A stretch of 30,673 nucleotides of DNA, from NCBI GenBank assembly GCA_041665525.1, contig JBAYIS010000036.1, forward strand, positions 1-30,673, written 5' to 3'. The position numbers and the translations under genes are program-made. Origin of the DNA: UBA8401 sp041665525. GTDB lineage: Bacteria; Bacteroidota; Ignavibacteria; UBA10030; UBA8401. The notes beneath the pieces are model-generated. The model did no database searches and was not told the DNA's origin. It saw nothing but the letters and a program-made list of their open reading frames with translations. Positions 8,252-16,292 of the stretch are shown piece after piece. Numbering within the stretch: the first letter of the stretch is position 1; each line of letters starts with the position of its first letter.

Positions 8252-8656
8252 ATGAGACTTTTTTCACTTTTCATAACATTATATCTCTTTACACATTCTG
8301 CCTTCGCACAAAAGGAGGAATACTTTTTCCAGCTTGATGTCTATAAAAAGCAGCCAACACTGTTCGTTTCTTCGATAAAAACATATGCCTGTTCAAATTA
8401 CGGAATATTCATACGGCAGGGATGGTCAGGAGATACACTGGTCGTAAACATTATTGGAATTGACAGCAGGCAGAACTGTAATCATGTTATCGGTACAGCG
8501 AAAGAGTGGTTACCTATCAACGGCATCAGTTCGGAAGTTTTCTTTCTCCGGATACTCTGGGAAAAAAAAGTGAATACCTTTAATATAGAATTTGACGGTG
8601 AAAATTTCGATGTGGATGCTGTACAAAGTGATTTTATCGTTCATGTGACAAATTGA
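8252..8656 (+). CDS. Small secreted protein, paralogue A
   Basis: A 134-residue protein I do not recognise. It has a clear signal peptide (residues 1-19, ending HSAFA/Q) and a mature part of ~115 residues rich in beta-forming residues, with two cysteines (Cys47, Cys76) that could form a disulfide. The next gene encodes a similar protein: both share Cys-x-Asn-Tyr after a beta strand, a second Cys 29 residues later, and a following 'AxEx8-12 F/Y-LR/K-L-W' stretch. AGGA lies about 7 nt before the ATG. It reads away from the ECF sigma gene and may belong to its regulon, which is an inference from position only. Confidence 0.7.
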   Translation: MRLFSLFITLYLFTHSAFAQKEEYFFQLDVYKKQPTLFVSSIKTYACSNYGIFIRQGWSGDTLVVNIIGIDSRQNCNHVIGTAKEWLPINGISSEVFFLRILWEKKVNTFNIEFDGENFDVDAVQSDFIVHVTN

Positions 8657-8815
8657 TTCGCTTTTCTCCGACATCGAATCTACAATTGTCAAAAACCGCA
8701 TAAAATATTTTATTGCTATACAACGGTTTTGAACTTACATTCTGAGTGCGTAAAATCATGATGAAATTCTCTCTTCGGTATCCATCAAACGAGATACTAA
8801 TGCAATTATAGTTTT

Positions 8816-9226
8816 ATGAAATCCCTTCATTTTCAACTTCTATTTATTTTCGCAGCATCCGTTTTCACTTCTGCACAGGATGAAGCCATAACTTTCAGTC
8901 TTCAGCGAAGTAATACCCAGTCGATAGTGACATTGAATACGACAAAAAAATTCCCGTGTAAAAACTATCGAATGGATACCAGAGATTATCAAAACGCCGA
9001 CACCATTATTATTATTATCAGAGATTTTATTCCACCAACACCCTGTAAAGGTTCGAAGGATGTTGCCGAGGAAAAATTTACTCTGACGCCCAATGCAAAG
9101 CGATTCTATCTGAAACTCTGGTACAAAGGGAAGTACGATAAGTGGAGGATCTTCCAAGGTGATACTGCATACCTCGTCCGGCCGGAGGGAGTTAGTTTTT
9201 CATCTTACTCCGAGCTGAAAAAATAA
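8816..9226 (+). CDS. Small secreted protein, paralogue B
   Basis: A 136-residue protein with a signal peptide (1-20, ending VFTSA) and no known domain. Cys48 and Cys77 sit at the same spacing as Cys47/Cys76 of its neighbour, with CKNY matching CSNY, AEEKFTL matching AKEWLPI, and FYLKLWYKGK matching FFLRILWEKK. The two are therefore diverged tandem paralogues with an inferred conserved disulfide. A short ATT run encodes five isoleucines (TIIIIIRD). No Shine-Dalgarno is visible before the ATG. The 159 bp between the two genes holds nothing I can name. The gene ends 13 bp before a convergent membrane-protein gene. Confidence 0.7.
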   Translation: MKSLHFQLLFIFAASVFTSAQDEAITFSLQRSNTQSIVTLNTTKKFPCKNYRMDTRDYQNADTIIIIIRDFIPPTPCKGSKDVAEEKFTLTPNAKRFYLKLWYKGKYDKWRIFQGDTAYLVRPEGVSFSSYSELKK

Positions 9227-9239
9227 TTCTTCCGTAGTC

Positions 9240-9605
9240 TTAAACCGCCCGCGTCAAGTGTTTCTGCTTCATCCAGCAATAACCGTATATCATCACCGGA
9301 AACAAACTTACGATAATGAACGGCAATGCATTTCTACCTGCTACATATCCAAAAAAGAGCACAGCGTTCACCGTGATAAGTACACTTCCAATCTTCTCCC
9401 ATTTTATGGAAATAAGATACCCGACGAGGAGAAGAAAATGAGAACATTGCACCAGCCATATCCGGAGTGGCGGAGTGTCGAGAGATTCAGTGGTGAACCA
9501 GGAAAGATGTTCAATGAAGAATGCGCCCCATAATGCAAAGAGCATCAAGCTCAGGATTCGCGCAGTAGCACGGGACGCTTTGATGTGATCGATATGAAGT
9601 TGCAT
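9240..9605 (-). CDS. Small four-helix membrane protein of unknown function
   Basis: A 121-residue protein with about four hydrophobic helices: SLMLFALWGAFFIEHL, LVQCSHFLLLVGYLI, VLITVNAVLFFGYVAG and PFIIVSLFPVMIYGYCW. It has a basic C-terminus. I chose the ATG at 9605 because GGAGGGG lies directly before it and the in-frame extension to 9653 has no ribosome site. It is divergent from the enoyl-CoA hydratase gene. No catalytic motif is visible, so no function is assigned. Confidence 0.65.
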   Translation of the reverse strand: MQLHIDHIKASRATARILSLMLFALWGAFFIEHLSWFTTESLDTPPLRIWLVQCSHFLLLVGYLISIKWEKIGSVLITVNAVLFFGYVAGRNALPFIIVSLFPVMIYGYCWMKQKHLTRAV

Positions 9606-9765
9606 AACCCCTCCGAAAGAGTTGAAATGCGGACGATGCGATGCGACATTCAAATATCCCTGTTCTTCGTTCCGAAATCAAGTGACACGCCACAATTTTC
9701 TTTTTTGCTTTCATGTTCAGCCATGTTCAAGTATATTTCTGCAGACAATTTTTGGAGTCACTTCC

Positions 9766-10539
9766 ATGACCTATGAAACATTGCTCATATCGAAACAGGA
9801 CGGTTTTGCCTTGATTCAACTCAATCGTCCCCAATCTCTAAACGCATTGAATTCTCTGGTATTAAAAGAATTACATGAAGCGCTCACTGCATTGGATGCG
9901 GATGATACCGTTGCTTGTTCCGTTATTACCGGCAATGAAAAAGCTTTCGCAGCAGGCGCAGACATTAAAGAGATGATGGACAAAAACGCCCGGTCGATGT
10001 TTGACGACAACCAGTTCGAACCGTTTCATGAACTGCGCAAAATTCAAAAACCGATGATCGCAGCAGTGAGCGGATTTGCTCTTGGCGGAGGCTGCGAACT
10101 TGTGATGGCATGCGACCTGATCATTGCCGCAGAGTCCGCTAAGTTCGGTCAGCCGGAGATAAATCTCGGGGTGATTCCCGGAATGGGGGGATCTCAACGA
10201 TTAACACGCACTGTTGGAAAGTATCGTGCGATGGAACTTCTTCTTACCGGCGATTCGTTCTCCGCAGAAGATGCATTGAAGTGGGGACTCATCAACAAAA
10301 TCGTCCCGAATGAATTTCTCCTGGAGGAGGCAAAGTCAATTGCGAAGAAGATCGCTTCGAAACCGATGAAGGCGGTAATTGCATCCAAAGAAATGGTGAA
10401 GAAGGCCGATGAAGTATCGCTTGACGAAGGGATCAAGCACGAGCGGAGATTGTTTGCGGAACTTTACGATACCGAAGACCAGAAGGAAGGGATGAAGGCG
10501 TTTGTGGAGAGACGGAAAGCGGTGTGGAAGAATAAATAA
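9766..10539 (+). CDS. Enoyl-CoA hydratase (crotonase family, PaaF/Crt-like)
   Basis: A 257-residue crotonase-fold enzyme, the usual length, that would add water to a trans-2-enoyl-CoA to give a 3-hydroxyacyl-CoA. The oxyanion-hole segments are present (GNEKAFAAGADIKEM and GFALGGGCEL). Both catalytic glutamates of true hydratases are kept: Glu111 in GGGCELVM and Glu131 in GQPEINLG, 20 residues apart as in the mitochondrial enzyme. The start at 9766 (MTYETLLIS) has GGAG upstream and matches the family N-terminus; the longer frame from 9622 is not protein-like. Other genes of the same chemistry lie downstream at 13047 and 15435, but not in one operon. The natural substrate cannot be read from the sequence. 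Confidence 0.9.
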   Translation: MTYETLLISKQDGFALIQLNRPQSLNALNSLVLKELHEALTALDADDTVACSVITGNEKAFAAGADIKEMMDKNARSMFDDNQFEPFHELRKIQKPMIAAVSGFALGGGCELVMACDLIIAAESAKFGQPEINLGVIPGMGGSQRLTRTVGKYRAMELLLTGDSFSAEDALKWGLINKIVPNEFLLEEAKSIAKKIASKPMKAVIASKEMVKKADEVSLDEGIKHERRLFAELYDTEDQKEGMKAFVERRKAVWKNK

Positions 10540-10984
10540 ATGGTTTTGTGAATGATAAGTAGTTCGGAATAATTTTTAAAGATCCACATAGGCACATAGA
10601 TCACACAGGCAATCTGGCATCCAATAGATTGTAAGAGGATACTGGCGATCATCATTAAGAAACATTAATAGGAAATACCGAATTCTTTGTGTATCTTTCA
10701 CCGTTGCAAATATGCAACACCGCATCTGATCCACCAACAAATCTCCGCACGCATCATCTCATTACGCGGACAACGTGAGGAAGCGGGACAAACGACACGC
10801 TTCTTTGACGGCATTTTCGAACAGGTTCACCTCTCGCAATTCCTTCGCACAGCAGCGAGTCAATTTTAACACACTATAGTATTTTGCACCATAGAGTCAC
10901 CGATCCGCTAAGGGAATTTTTTATTATTCCTATCGGCAACTCCGGTTATACTCCGCAGTGTGCAAACCACAAAAGGAACACATA
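10540..10984 (+). other. 445-bp intergenic region upstream of the helicase
   Basis: No convincing gene. An open frame at 10687-10869 (TTG start, no ribosome site, ending FLRTAASQF) is not similar to anything I recognise and may be a decayed gene tail. Close to the helicase, GGAAT/ATTCC at about 10915-10935 could form a small AT-loop hairpin. AAAGGA, 6-7 nt before 10985, is the helicase ribosome site. The long leader could contain cold-responsive regulation, as is common for RNA helicases, but nothing specific is seen. Confidence 0.4.
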
Positions 10985-12841
10985 ATGGCTTTCAAAGCCC
11001 TTGGTCTTAATGACCGACTCGTGCAAGGAATCCTTGCAACAGGATACTCCACACCCACTGAAATTCAAGCCCGCGCAATACCGCTGGCAGTTGCCGGCAA
11101 AGATATTATCGGCAGTGCGCAAACCGGCACAGGAAAAACGGCGGCTTTTACACTTCCGATCCTGAACCGTCTGGCAGCACATACGGAAAAGAACAATCAT
11201 ATTAAAGCACTGATTCTGACACCTACACGCGAATTGGCGCAACAGATTGAAGATGCCGTAAAGCAATATGGCCGATTCCTTTCGCTTCGCGCACTTTCCG
11301 TGTACGGGGGAACGAATATGTACAACCAATTAAAACATCTCTCGCGCGGTGTCGACATTCTTATAGCAACGCCGGGACGACTGATTGACCATCTTGAACG
11401 GAAAAGTGTCAATCTCTCCCACGTGGAAGTATTGGTACTGGACGAAGCAGACCGGATGTTCGACATGGGATTCATCGACGATATGCGGCTGATTATTAAG
11501 CAAACTCCGGACACACGGCAAACACTGCTCTTCTCCGCCACCATGTCCAAAGAAGTGAAACATCTGGTGAAGAGCATCCAGAAAAATCCCGAAATGATTG
11601 AAGTTGGACATCAGCGTTCACCTGCGACTACGGTGACACAGCATTTCTATTCCGTCAATGACGACAAGAAATTAAGTTTACTGCTCCACATCCTTCAATC
11701 CAAGGAACTGGACAGCGTTCTGGTCTTCTCTAAAACAAAAGTGGGAGCCGAAAAAGTCTCCAACAACCTGCATAAGAACGGCATCAAAGCGGTCTCGATT
11801 CATTCGGACCGGACGCAGGCACAGCGTCAACGTGCGCTTGCCGGATTCAAGCAAGGACACTTTAAAGTGATGGTCGCGACCGACGTAGCAGCGCGCGGCA
11901 TCGACGTCGAAGGGATCTCTCATGTGATCAACTACGACATTCCGACGTACGCGGAAGATTATATTCACCGCATCGGACGGACGGGTCGGGCACTCTCCAC
12001 CGGAGATGCGTTGACGTTCGTTACACGCAGCGAAGCACGCCATGTGAAAAAGATCGAACAGTTCATCGGGAAAAAATTTGAAATTAAAAAATATCCGGAG
12101 TTCGATTATGCGAAAGTTGAAGAAAAATCGATAAAGAGTGCCCACCAGGCAGAAGAAGAATCTGCCGGTGATGAAGAAACAAAATTCAACCGCGAACCGC
12201 GGAACGACAATCGCAGCCGGTTCAACAGAAACGACCGCCGCACCGGCAGCCGTCCCGGATTCGGCGCACGGCCGGACCGCAAAGAAGGATTTCAACGGGA
12301 TAACCGCCGCGGAGGGGATCGATTCCGTTCAGGCGGAGAACAGCGAAAGCGTGAGTTCCCCAAACAAGACTCTTTCGGCGGTGAACAACGAAAACCGTTC
12401 GGCGAAGAGCGCGGTAACCGCGAGTTTTCGAAACCGCGTTCATTCAACAATACCGGCGGCGATAGTAATTTCAAGAAGCGCACTCCTTTCAGCAATGAAG
12501 GGAGATTCGGAAAGCGGGAATCATTCGGAGGGAAACGGGAAGGCGGATTCACGAAACGAACTTCTTTTGGAGGAGAACGCAGAGAAGGCAATTTTGGGAA
12601 AAGGGATATCTTTGGACCGAAAAAACGTTCTTCATTCGGCCCGCCTAAGCGGGAAAATACATTCAAAAAACAAGATTCATTCAGTGAAGCCGGAAGTTAC
12701 AGCAGCCCCCGACCGCATAGTAATCCCCGTCCTCACAGCGGACCGGACTGGCGAGAACTGATTCCGGAAGAACAGTCGTATAAACCGCGCGAGCATAAAG
12801 TTGTAAAAAAAATGGTAAGCAGAAAGAAGAAGGATTCGTAA
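10985..12841 (+). CDS. DEAD-box ATP-dependent RNA helicase, RhlE-like, with long basic tail
   Basis: A 618-residue protein. Residues 1-~375 are the two RecA-like domains of a DEAD-box helicase: Q motif (PTEIQARAIPL), motif I AQTGTGKT (45-52), Ia PTRELAQQ, Ib TPGR, II DEAD (153-156), III SAT (184-186), V VATDVAARGID and VI HRIGRTGR (328-335). It would unwind RNA duplexes during ribosome assembly or mRNA turnover. Residues ~385-618 form a low-complexity Arg/Gly/Phe/Lys/Ser tail with repeated F-G-G and KR-x-x-F units, expected to be disordered and RNA-binding. I began at the ATG with the AAAGGA site; the ORF extends 27 nt further upstream on an alternative codon. RhlE best fits the short, insert-free core, but other subfamilies cannot be excluded. 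Confidence 0.92.
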   Translation: MAFKALGLNDRLVQGILATGYSTPTEIQARAIPLAVAGKDIIGSAQTGTGKTAAFTLPILNRLAAHTEKNNHIKALILTPTRELAQQIEDAVKQYGRFLSLRALSVYGGTNMYNQLKHLSRGVDILIATPGRLIDHLERKSVNLSHVEVLVLDEADRMFDMGFIDDMRLIIKQTPDTRQTLLFSATMSKEVKHLVKSIQKNPEMIEVGHQRSPATTVTQHFYSVNDDKKLSLLLHILQSKELDSVLVFSKTKVGAEKVSNNLHKNGIKAVSIHSDRTQAQRQRALAGFKQGHFKVMVATDVAARGIDVEGISHVINYDIPTYAEDYIHRIGRTGRALSTGDALTFVTRSEARHVKKIEQFIGKKFEIKKYPEFDYAKVEEKSIKSAHQAEEESAGDEETKFNREPRNDNRSRFNRNDRRTGSRPGFGARPDRKEGFQRDNRRGGDRFRSGGEQRKREFPKQDSFGGEQRKPFGEERGNREFSKPRSFNNTGGDSNFKKRTPFSNEGRFGKRESFGGKREGGFTKRTSFGGERREGNFGKRDIFGPKKRSSFGPPKRENTFKKQDSFSEAGSYSSPRPHSNPRPHSGPDWRELIPEEQSYKPREHKVVKKMVSRKKKDS

Positions 12842-12862
12842 CCCTGAAGATTGATGCTGGTG

Positions 12863-12893
12863 GGCCGCTTCATCGTTCAACGAACAAGCGGCC
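12863..12893 (+). other. 8-bp GC-rich hairpin after the helicase
   Basis: GGCCGCTT (12863-12870) pairs with AAGCGGCC (12886-12893), with a further CGTT/AACG pairing possible in the loop. No T-run follows. It may protect the 3' end of the helicase mRNA or act together with the terminator at 12906. Confidence 0.4.
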
Positions 12894-12905
12894 TAACGAA
12901 TAGAG

Positions 12906-12939
12906 AGAAGCAATCGGAAACGGTTGCTTCTTTTGTTTT
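12906..12939 (+). terminator. Terminator of the helicase gene
   Basis: AGAAGCAA (12906-12913) pairs with TTGCTTCT (12924-12931) around a 10-nt loop and runs into TTTTGTTTT. This is a standard rho-independent terminator 65 bp after the helicase stop. Confidence 0.75.
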
Positions 12940-13046
12940 AAAGAAGGATAATTAGCATAACTATTGACCAACACCATTTTCCCCTCTCTGCAGCAGATAG
13001 CGTTGATACTCTGAGAGGATGTATAAAAAAACTGTAGGATGATGCT

Positions 13047-13829
13047 ATGGAATACTCTGCAATACTTTACTCTATTGAAAATAACATTCTCACCATAACA
13101 TTGAACCGGCCCGAGGTGTTTAATGCTGCAAACGAGCAGATGAAAAAAGAGTTGCTGGAGGCTTTCCGGCAGGCAGAGAAAGACCCTGCGGTGCGGAGTA
13201 TCGTCCTGCGGGGTGCGGGAGAAAAAGCATTCTGTTCCGGGCAGGACTTGAAGGAGTATCAAGATGGCGCCCGTTCCATGAAGGAGATGCTGGAGAAAGG
13301 GTACAATCCAATTATCAAACAGATGCGGGCAATCGAAAAGCCGGTAATTGGAATGATCAACGGCGTTGCTGCCGGTGCGGGATTCAGTTTTGCCCTTGCA
13401 TGCGATATGCGGATTATGTCCGACAGAGCGAAGCTGATCCAGGCATTCGTCCGGATTGGATTAGTAGCAGATTCGGGAAGCCACTGGTTCCTTCCCCGCC
13501 TTGTCGGAACGGCGAAAGCATTCGAGTTTGCCGCCACCGGAAAAGACATTGACGCAGTCGAAGCAAAAGAAGTGGGACTTGTCAACCACGTTGTTCCTCA
13601 TATTGAACTCGAGAAGTTTACGTACGCCCTTGCAACTACGTTTGCCAACGGCGCCACAAAAGCGATCGGCATTATCAAACGGACACTCAATAAATCCCTC
13701 ACCATGACCTTTGACGAACTGCTTTCCTATGAAGCAATGATGCAGGAAGTGGCGGCACACACTGCGGACCATAAAGAAGGTGTTGCTGCGTTTATTGGGA
13801 AGCGGGAACCGAAGTTCGAAGGAAAGTAG
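13047..13829 (+). CDS. PaaG-like enoyl-CoA isomerase (crotonase family)
   Basis: A 260-residue crotonase-fold protein most like PaaG, the 1,2-epoxyphenylacetyl-CoA isomerase (oxepin-CoA forming) of phenylacetate degradation. In place of the two hydratase glutamates it has Ser114 and Phe134. Asp142, in VADSGSHWFLP, sits where PaaG-type isomerases have their catalytic Asp (LIPDCGGTWLLPR in the E. coli protein). The C-terminus (ADHKEGVAAF then KREPKFEGK) also follows the PaaG pattern. This argues for isomerase rather than hydratase activity. AGGATGATGCT precedes the ATG. No epoxidase (paaABCDE) or ring-opening gene (paaZ) is in the window, so the phenylacetate role is an inference and other enoyl-CoA isomerisations are possible. 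Confidence 0.8.
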   Translation: MEYSAILYSIENNILTITLNRPEVFNAANEQMKKELLEAFRQAEKDPAVRSIVLRGAGEKAFCSGQDLKEYQDGARSMKEMLEKGYNPIIKQMRAIEKPVIGMINGVAAGAGFSFALACDMRIMSDRAKLIQAFVRIGLVADSGSHWFLPRLVGTAKAFEFAATGKDIDAVEAKEVGLVNHVVPHIELEKFTYALATTFANGATKAIGIIKRTLNKSLTMTFDELLSYEAMMQEVAAHTADHKEGVAAFIGKREPKFEGK

Positions 13830-14100
13830 ACGAAGAAATATCTCATCCCCGTCCGATTTGTTACTCATCCTTCATGGAACAACCCTCGACGTTCCACATC
13901 GGATGCGCTATTGAGAATTATCGCCAAAAATAAAAATTCCTTCTGAACTTTTTCGGAAATGATAATTCGCATGCGGATTCGTTCCGATTTTCATTCAATT
14001 CGCTGGTACGTTCTTTGCGGAATAATTCTTGCACTATCATATTGCATAGACAAAGGATAAAACACTCTGTAATTTCTGCGAACAATCGAAAGGAATACAT

Positions 14101-15261
14101 ATGCGTATAGGAATTCTCACCGGCGGCGGCGACGTTCCCGGATTAAATCCCTGCATTAAAGAAGTCGTCTATCACGCAACGGATGCCGGAGCTGAAGTGT
14201 TCGGCATTCGACGGGGCTGGGGCGGATTACTTAATTTCGACTTCAATAATCCGGAACATCAGGACCAATGGATAATGCCGCTGACCAAACAGAATACGCG
14301 TACAATCGGACGATCCGGCGGAACATTCCTGCACACGTCGCGCACAAATCCGCAGAAAGTAAAATGGTCAGACATACCAAAATTCCTACAGGATCCCAAG
14401 AACCCGCCGAAAAAGGACGATCCGGTAAGCGATTTCACACCACATGTACTGAAGGTACTCGAACATCTGAAGATCGACGTGTTGATTGCCATTGGCGGTG
14501 ATGATACTCAGAGTTTTGCTGTCCGGCTGCATGAAGAGAAATTTCCCATTGTGTCGATTCCAAAGACAATGGACAACGACGTGTACGGAACGGATTACTG
14601 CATCGGTTTTTCAACAGCGGTGACTCGCAGCGTAGAATTTATTACCAATCTCCGAACCTCTGCCGGATCGCACGAACGTATCGCGGTGATTGAACTGTTC
14701 GGCCGCAACTCAGGTGAAACCTCCCTGATCTCCGCCTATCTCGCCGGAGTTGACCGCGCAATCATTTCCGAAGTGCACTTCGATCCTGAACGGCTTTCAA
14801 AACTATTGATGGATGACAAAAAAAGCAATCCGAGTGGTTATGCCATCATGACGATTTCCGAAGGAGCACAGATGGTCGGAGGAAAAGTGATTGAATACGG
14901 ACAGTCCGACGCATACGGTCATAAAAAACTGGGCGGCATCGGTCAGATCACCGGCGAAGCGATCCAAAAGATCACCGGCGCGCACATCATCAACCAACAG
15001 GTTGCGTATTTGATGCGCAGCGGCGAACCGGATGCACTCGACCGGATGGTGGCAATGTGTTATGCCAATCTCGCAACCGATCTTGTTCTGAAGAAACATA
15101 CCGGAAGGATGGTAGCGTTGCGCGATGGCAAATATACCACCATACCGCTGAAATCGATCATGGACGGCACGAAGCGCGTTGATGTGCAGGAATTGTATGA
15201 TTCCGAGAACTATCGACCGAAAGTCTTCAACGTTATCGGAAAACCGATGTTCTTATATTAA
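14101..15261 (+). CDS. 6-phosphofructokinase, pyrophosphate-type signature
   Basis: A 386-residue phosphofructokinase that interconverts fructose 6-phosphate and fructose 1,6-bisphosphate. The nucleotide/PPi loop is GGGDVPGLNP (8-17). GGDDT at 132-136 places Asp135 where ATP enzymes have Gly, and PKTMDND at 154-160 places Lys155 where ATP enzymes have Gly124; these are the two diagnostic residues of PPi-dependent enzymes. The catalytic Asp158 and Asp160 are kept. An insert of ~25 residues (84-110, rich in Lys and Pro) precedes the GGDD loop. The protein is longer than the ~320-residue bacterial ATP enzyme. GAAAGGAATACAT gives a good ribosome site. A perfect hairpin follows the gene. Phosphate-donor specificity is inferred from these residues only. 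Confidence 0.9.
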   Translation: MRIGILTGGGDVPGLNPCIKEVVYHATDAGAEVFGIRRGWGGLLNFDFNNPEHQDQWIMPLTKQNTRTIGRSGGTFLHTSRTNPQKVKWSDIPKFLQDPKNPPKKDDPVSDFTPHVLKVLEHLKIDVLIAIGGDDTQSFAVRLHEEKFPIVSIPKTMDNDVYGTDYCIGFSTAVTRSVEFITNLRTSAGSHERIAVIELFGRNSGETSLISAYLAGVDRAIISEVHFDPERLSKLLMDDKKSNPSGYAIMTISEGAQMVGGKVIEYGQSDAYGHKKLGGIGQITGEAIQKITGAHIINQQVAYLMRSGEPDALDRMVAMCYANLATDLVLKKHTGRMVALRDGKYTTIPLKSIMDGTKRVDVQELYDSENYRPKVFNVIGKPMFLY

Positions 15262-15307
15262 TCATTACCGCCGATCGTTCACTGTATTTTCCTCTTCCAA
15301 TCGTCAG

Positions 15308-15336
15308 TCTTCTGCAGCCGGTGCGGCTGCAGAAGA
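15308..15336 (+). terminator. Perfect 13-bp hairpin after the phosphofructokinase gene
   Basis: TCTTCTGCAGCCG (15308-15320) and its exact complement (15324-15336) enclose a 3-nt GTG loop. It lies 47 bp after the phosphofructokinase stop and ~100 bp before the dehydrogenase start. No T-run follows immediately (TGGATTCTTC), so it may be a terminator of the stem-only kind, an mRNA-stabilising structure or a protein site. Confidence 0.5.
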
Positions 15337-15434
15337 TGGATTCTTCGCACTTTCTCTTTGTATTTACACCAATCATTCAGTAATTTCATTCCGTCATCCA
15401 CCATCTTCTTATCTTTCATTATACCTGATTATCA

Positions 15435-16292
15435 ATGGCTATATCAATTGGAATTGTCGGGGCCGGAACAATGGGTGCAGGAATTGCGCACATTGCCGCA
15501 CTGAATAAGTTCAACGTTTCCCTGTATGATATCAACGAAGAAGTGATCCGGCGCAGCGCCGAGCGTATCAATTTTGAGATGAAACGTGCGGTCGACAAGA
15601 ATAAGATCACCGACGACGATATGAAACAGGCTCTTTCCCGCATTAAAAAACGGACAAACATAAACGACCTGGATACCTGCGACCTGATTATTGAAGCGGT
15701 GCTGGAAGATATTAAAGTTAAGAAGGATCTGTTCAAGAAACTGGATCAGATCGCGCACCATACTGCGATCCTTGCAACCAATACTTCCTCCCTCTCCGTC
15801 ACCTCTATCGCTGCTGCAACAAAAAAACCGGAGCGTGTGGTGGGAATGCATTTCTTCAATCCTGTGTACATGATGAAGCTGGTGGAGATTGTTAAAGGTG
15901 CAAGAACATCCGACGAAACGATGAAATCCGCCACCGCAATTGCCGAGCAGATGGGAAAGAAAACCGTCCAGGCAAAAGACACTCCCGGATTCATCGTTAA
16001 CAGGGTCGCCCGGCCGTTTTACGGCGAAGCGATGAAGATTCTCGGTGAAAATGTGACCAGCCTGGAAGAAATCGATCGAATTGTCAAACGAAGCGGCGGA
16101 TTCAAAATGGGCCCCTTCGAACTGATGGACCTGATCGGCAATGATGTGAACCTATCCGTTACCGAATCGGTCTATGAACAGCTGTATCACGATCCGCGGT
16201 TTCAGCCAAGCCCAATCCAAAAGCAACTTGTTGAGGCAGGAATGCTGGGGAAAAAGACAAAACAGGGATTCTATAACTACGACGATAAATGA
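15435..16292 (+). CDS. 3-hydroxyacyl-CoA (3-hydroxybutyryl-CoA) dehydrogenase
   Basis: A 285-residue NAD-dependent dehydrogenase that oxidises (S)-3-hydroxyacyl-CoA to 3-oxoacyl-CoA. The N-terminal Rossmann domain has GIVGAGTMGAGIA (6-18) and Asp32 for the ribose. The catalytic region has ATNTSSLSV (Ser118), GMHFFNP (His139) and Glu151 in KLVEIV. The C-terminal domain (DTPGFIVNRV onward) ends with KTKQGFYNYDD, the usual end of a single-unit Hbd/FadB2-type enzyme. No ribosome site is visible before the ATG. It overlaps the next gene by 4 nt (ATGA), and that gene is a degenerate copy of the same fold. Together the pair resembles the two halves of PaaH. Confidence 0.9.
   Translation: MAISIGIVGAGTMGAGIAHIAALNKFNVSLYDINEEVIRRSAERINFEMKRAVDKNKITDDDMKQALSRIKKRTNINDLDTCDLIIEAVLEDIKVKKDLFKKLDQIAHHTAILATNTSSLSVTSIAAATKKPERVVGMHFFNPVYMMKLVEIVKGARTSDETMKSATAIAEQMGKKTVQAKDTPGFIVNRVARPFYGEAMKILGENVTSLEEIDRIVKRSGGFKMGPFELMDLIGNDVNLSVTESVYEQLYHDPRFQPSPIQKQLVEAGMLGKKTKQGFYNYDDK

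Noticed and set aside
10687..10869. Open frame of 60 codons before the helicase, with an ISARIISLRGQR stretch a little like ORF6N domains
   Set aside because: It starts on TTG with no ribosome site and the resemblance stops after RGQR; too weak to call a gene or prophage remnant.
12138..12761. Second long open frame inside the helicase tail
   Set aside because: A shadow frame over a repetitive Arg/Gly-rich coding region; no start signal or recognisable protein.
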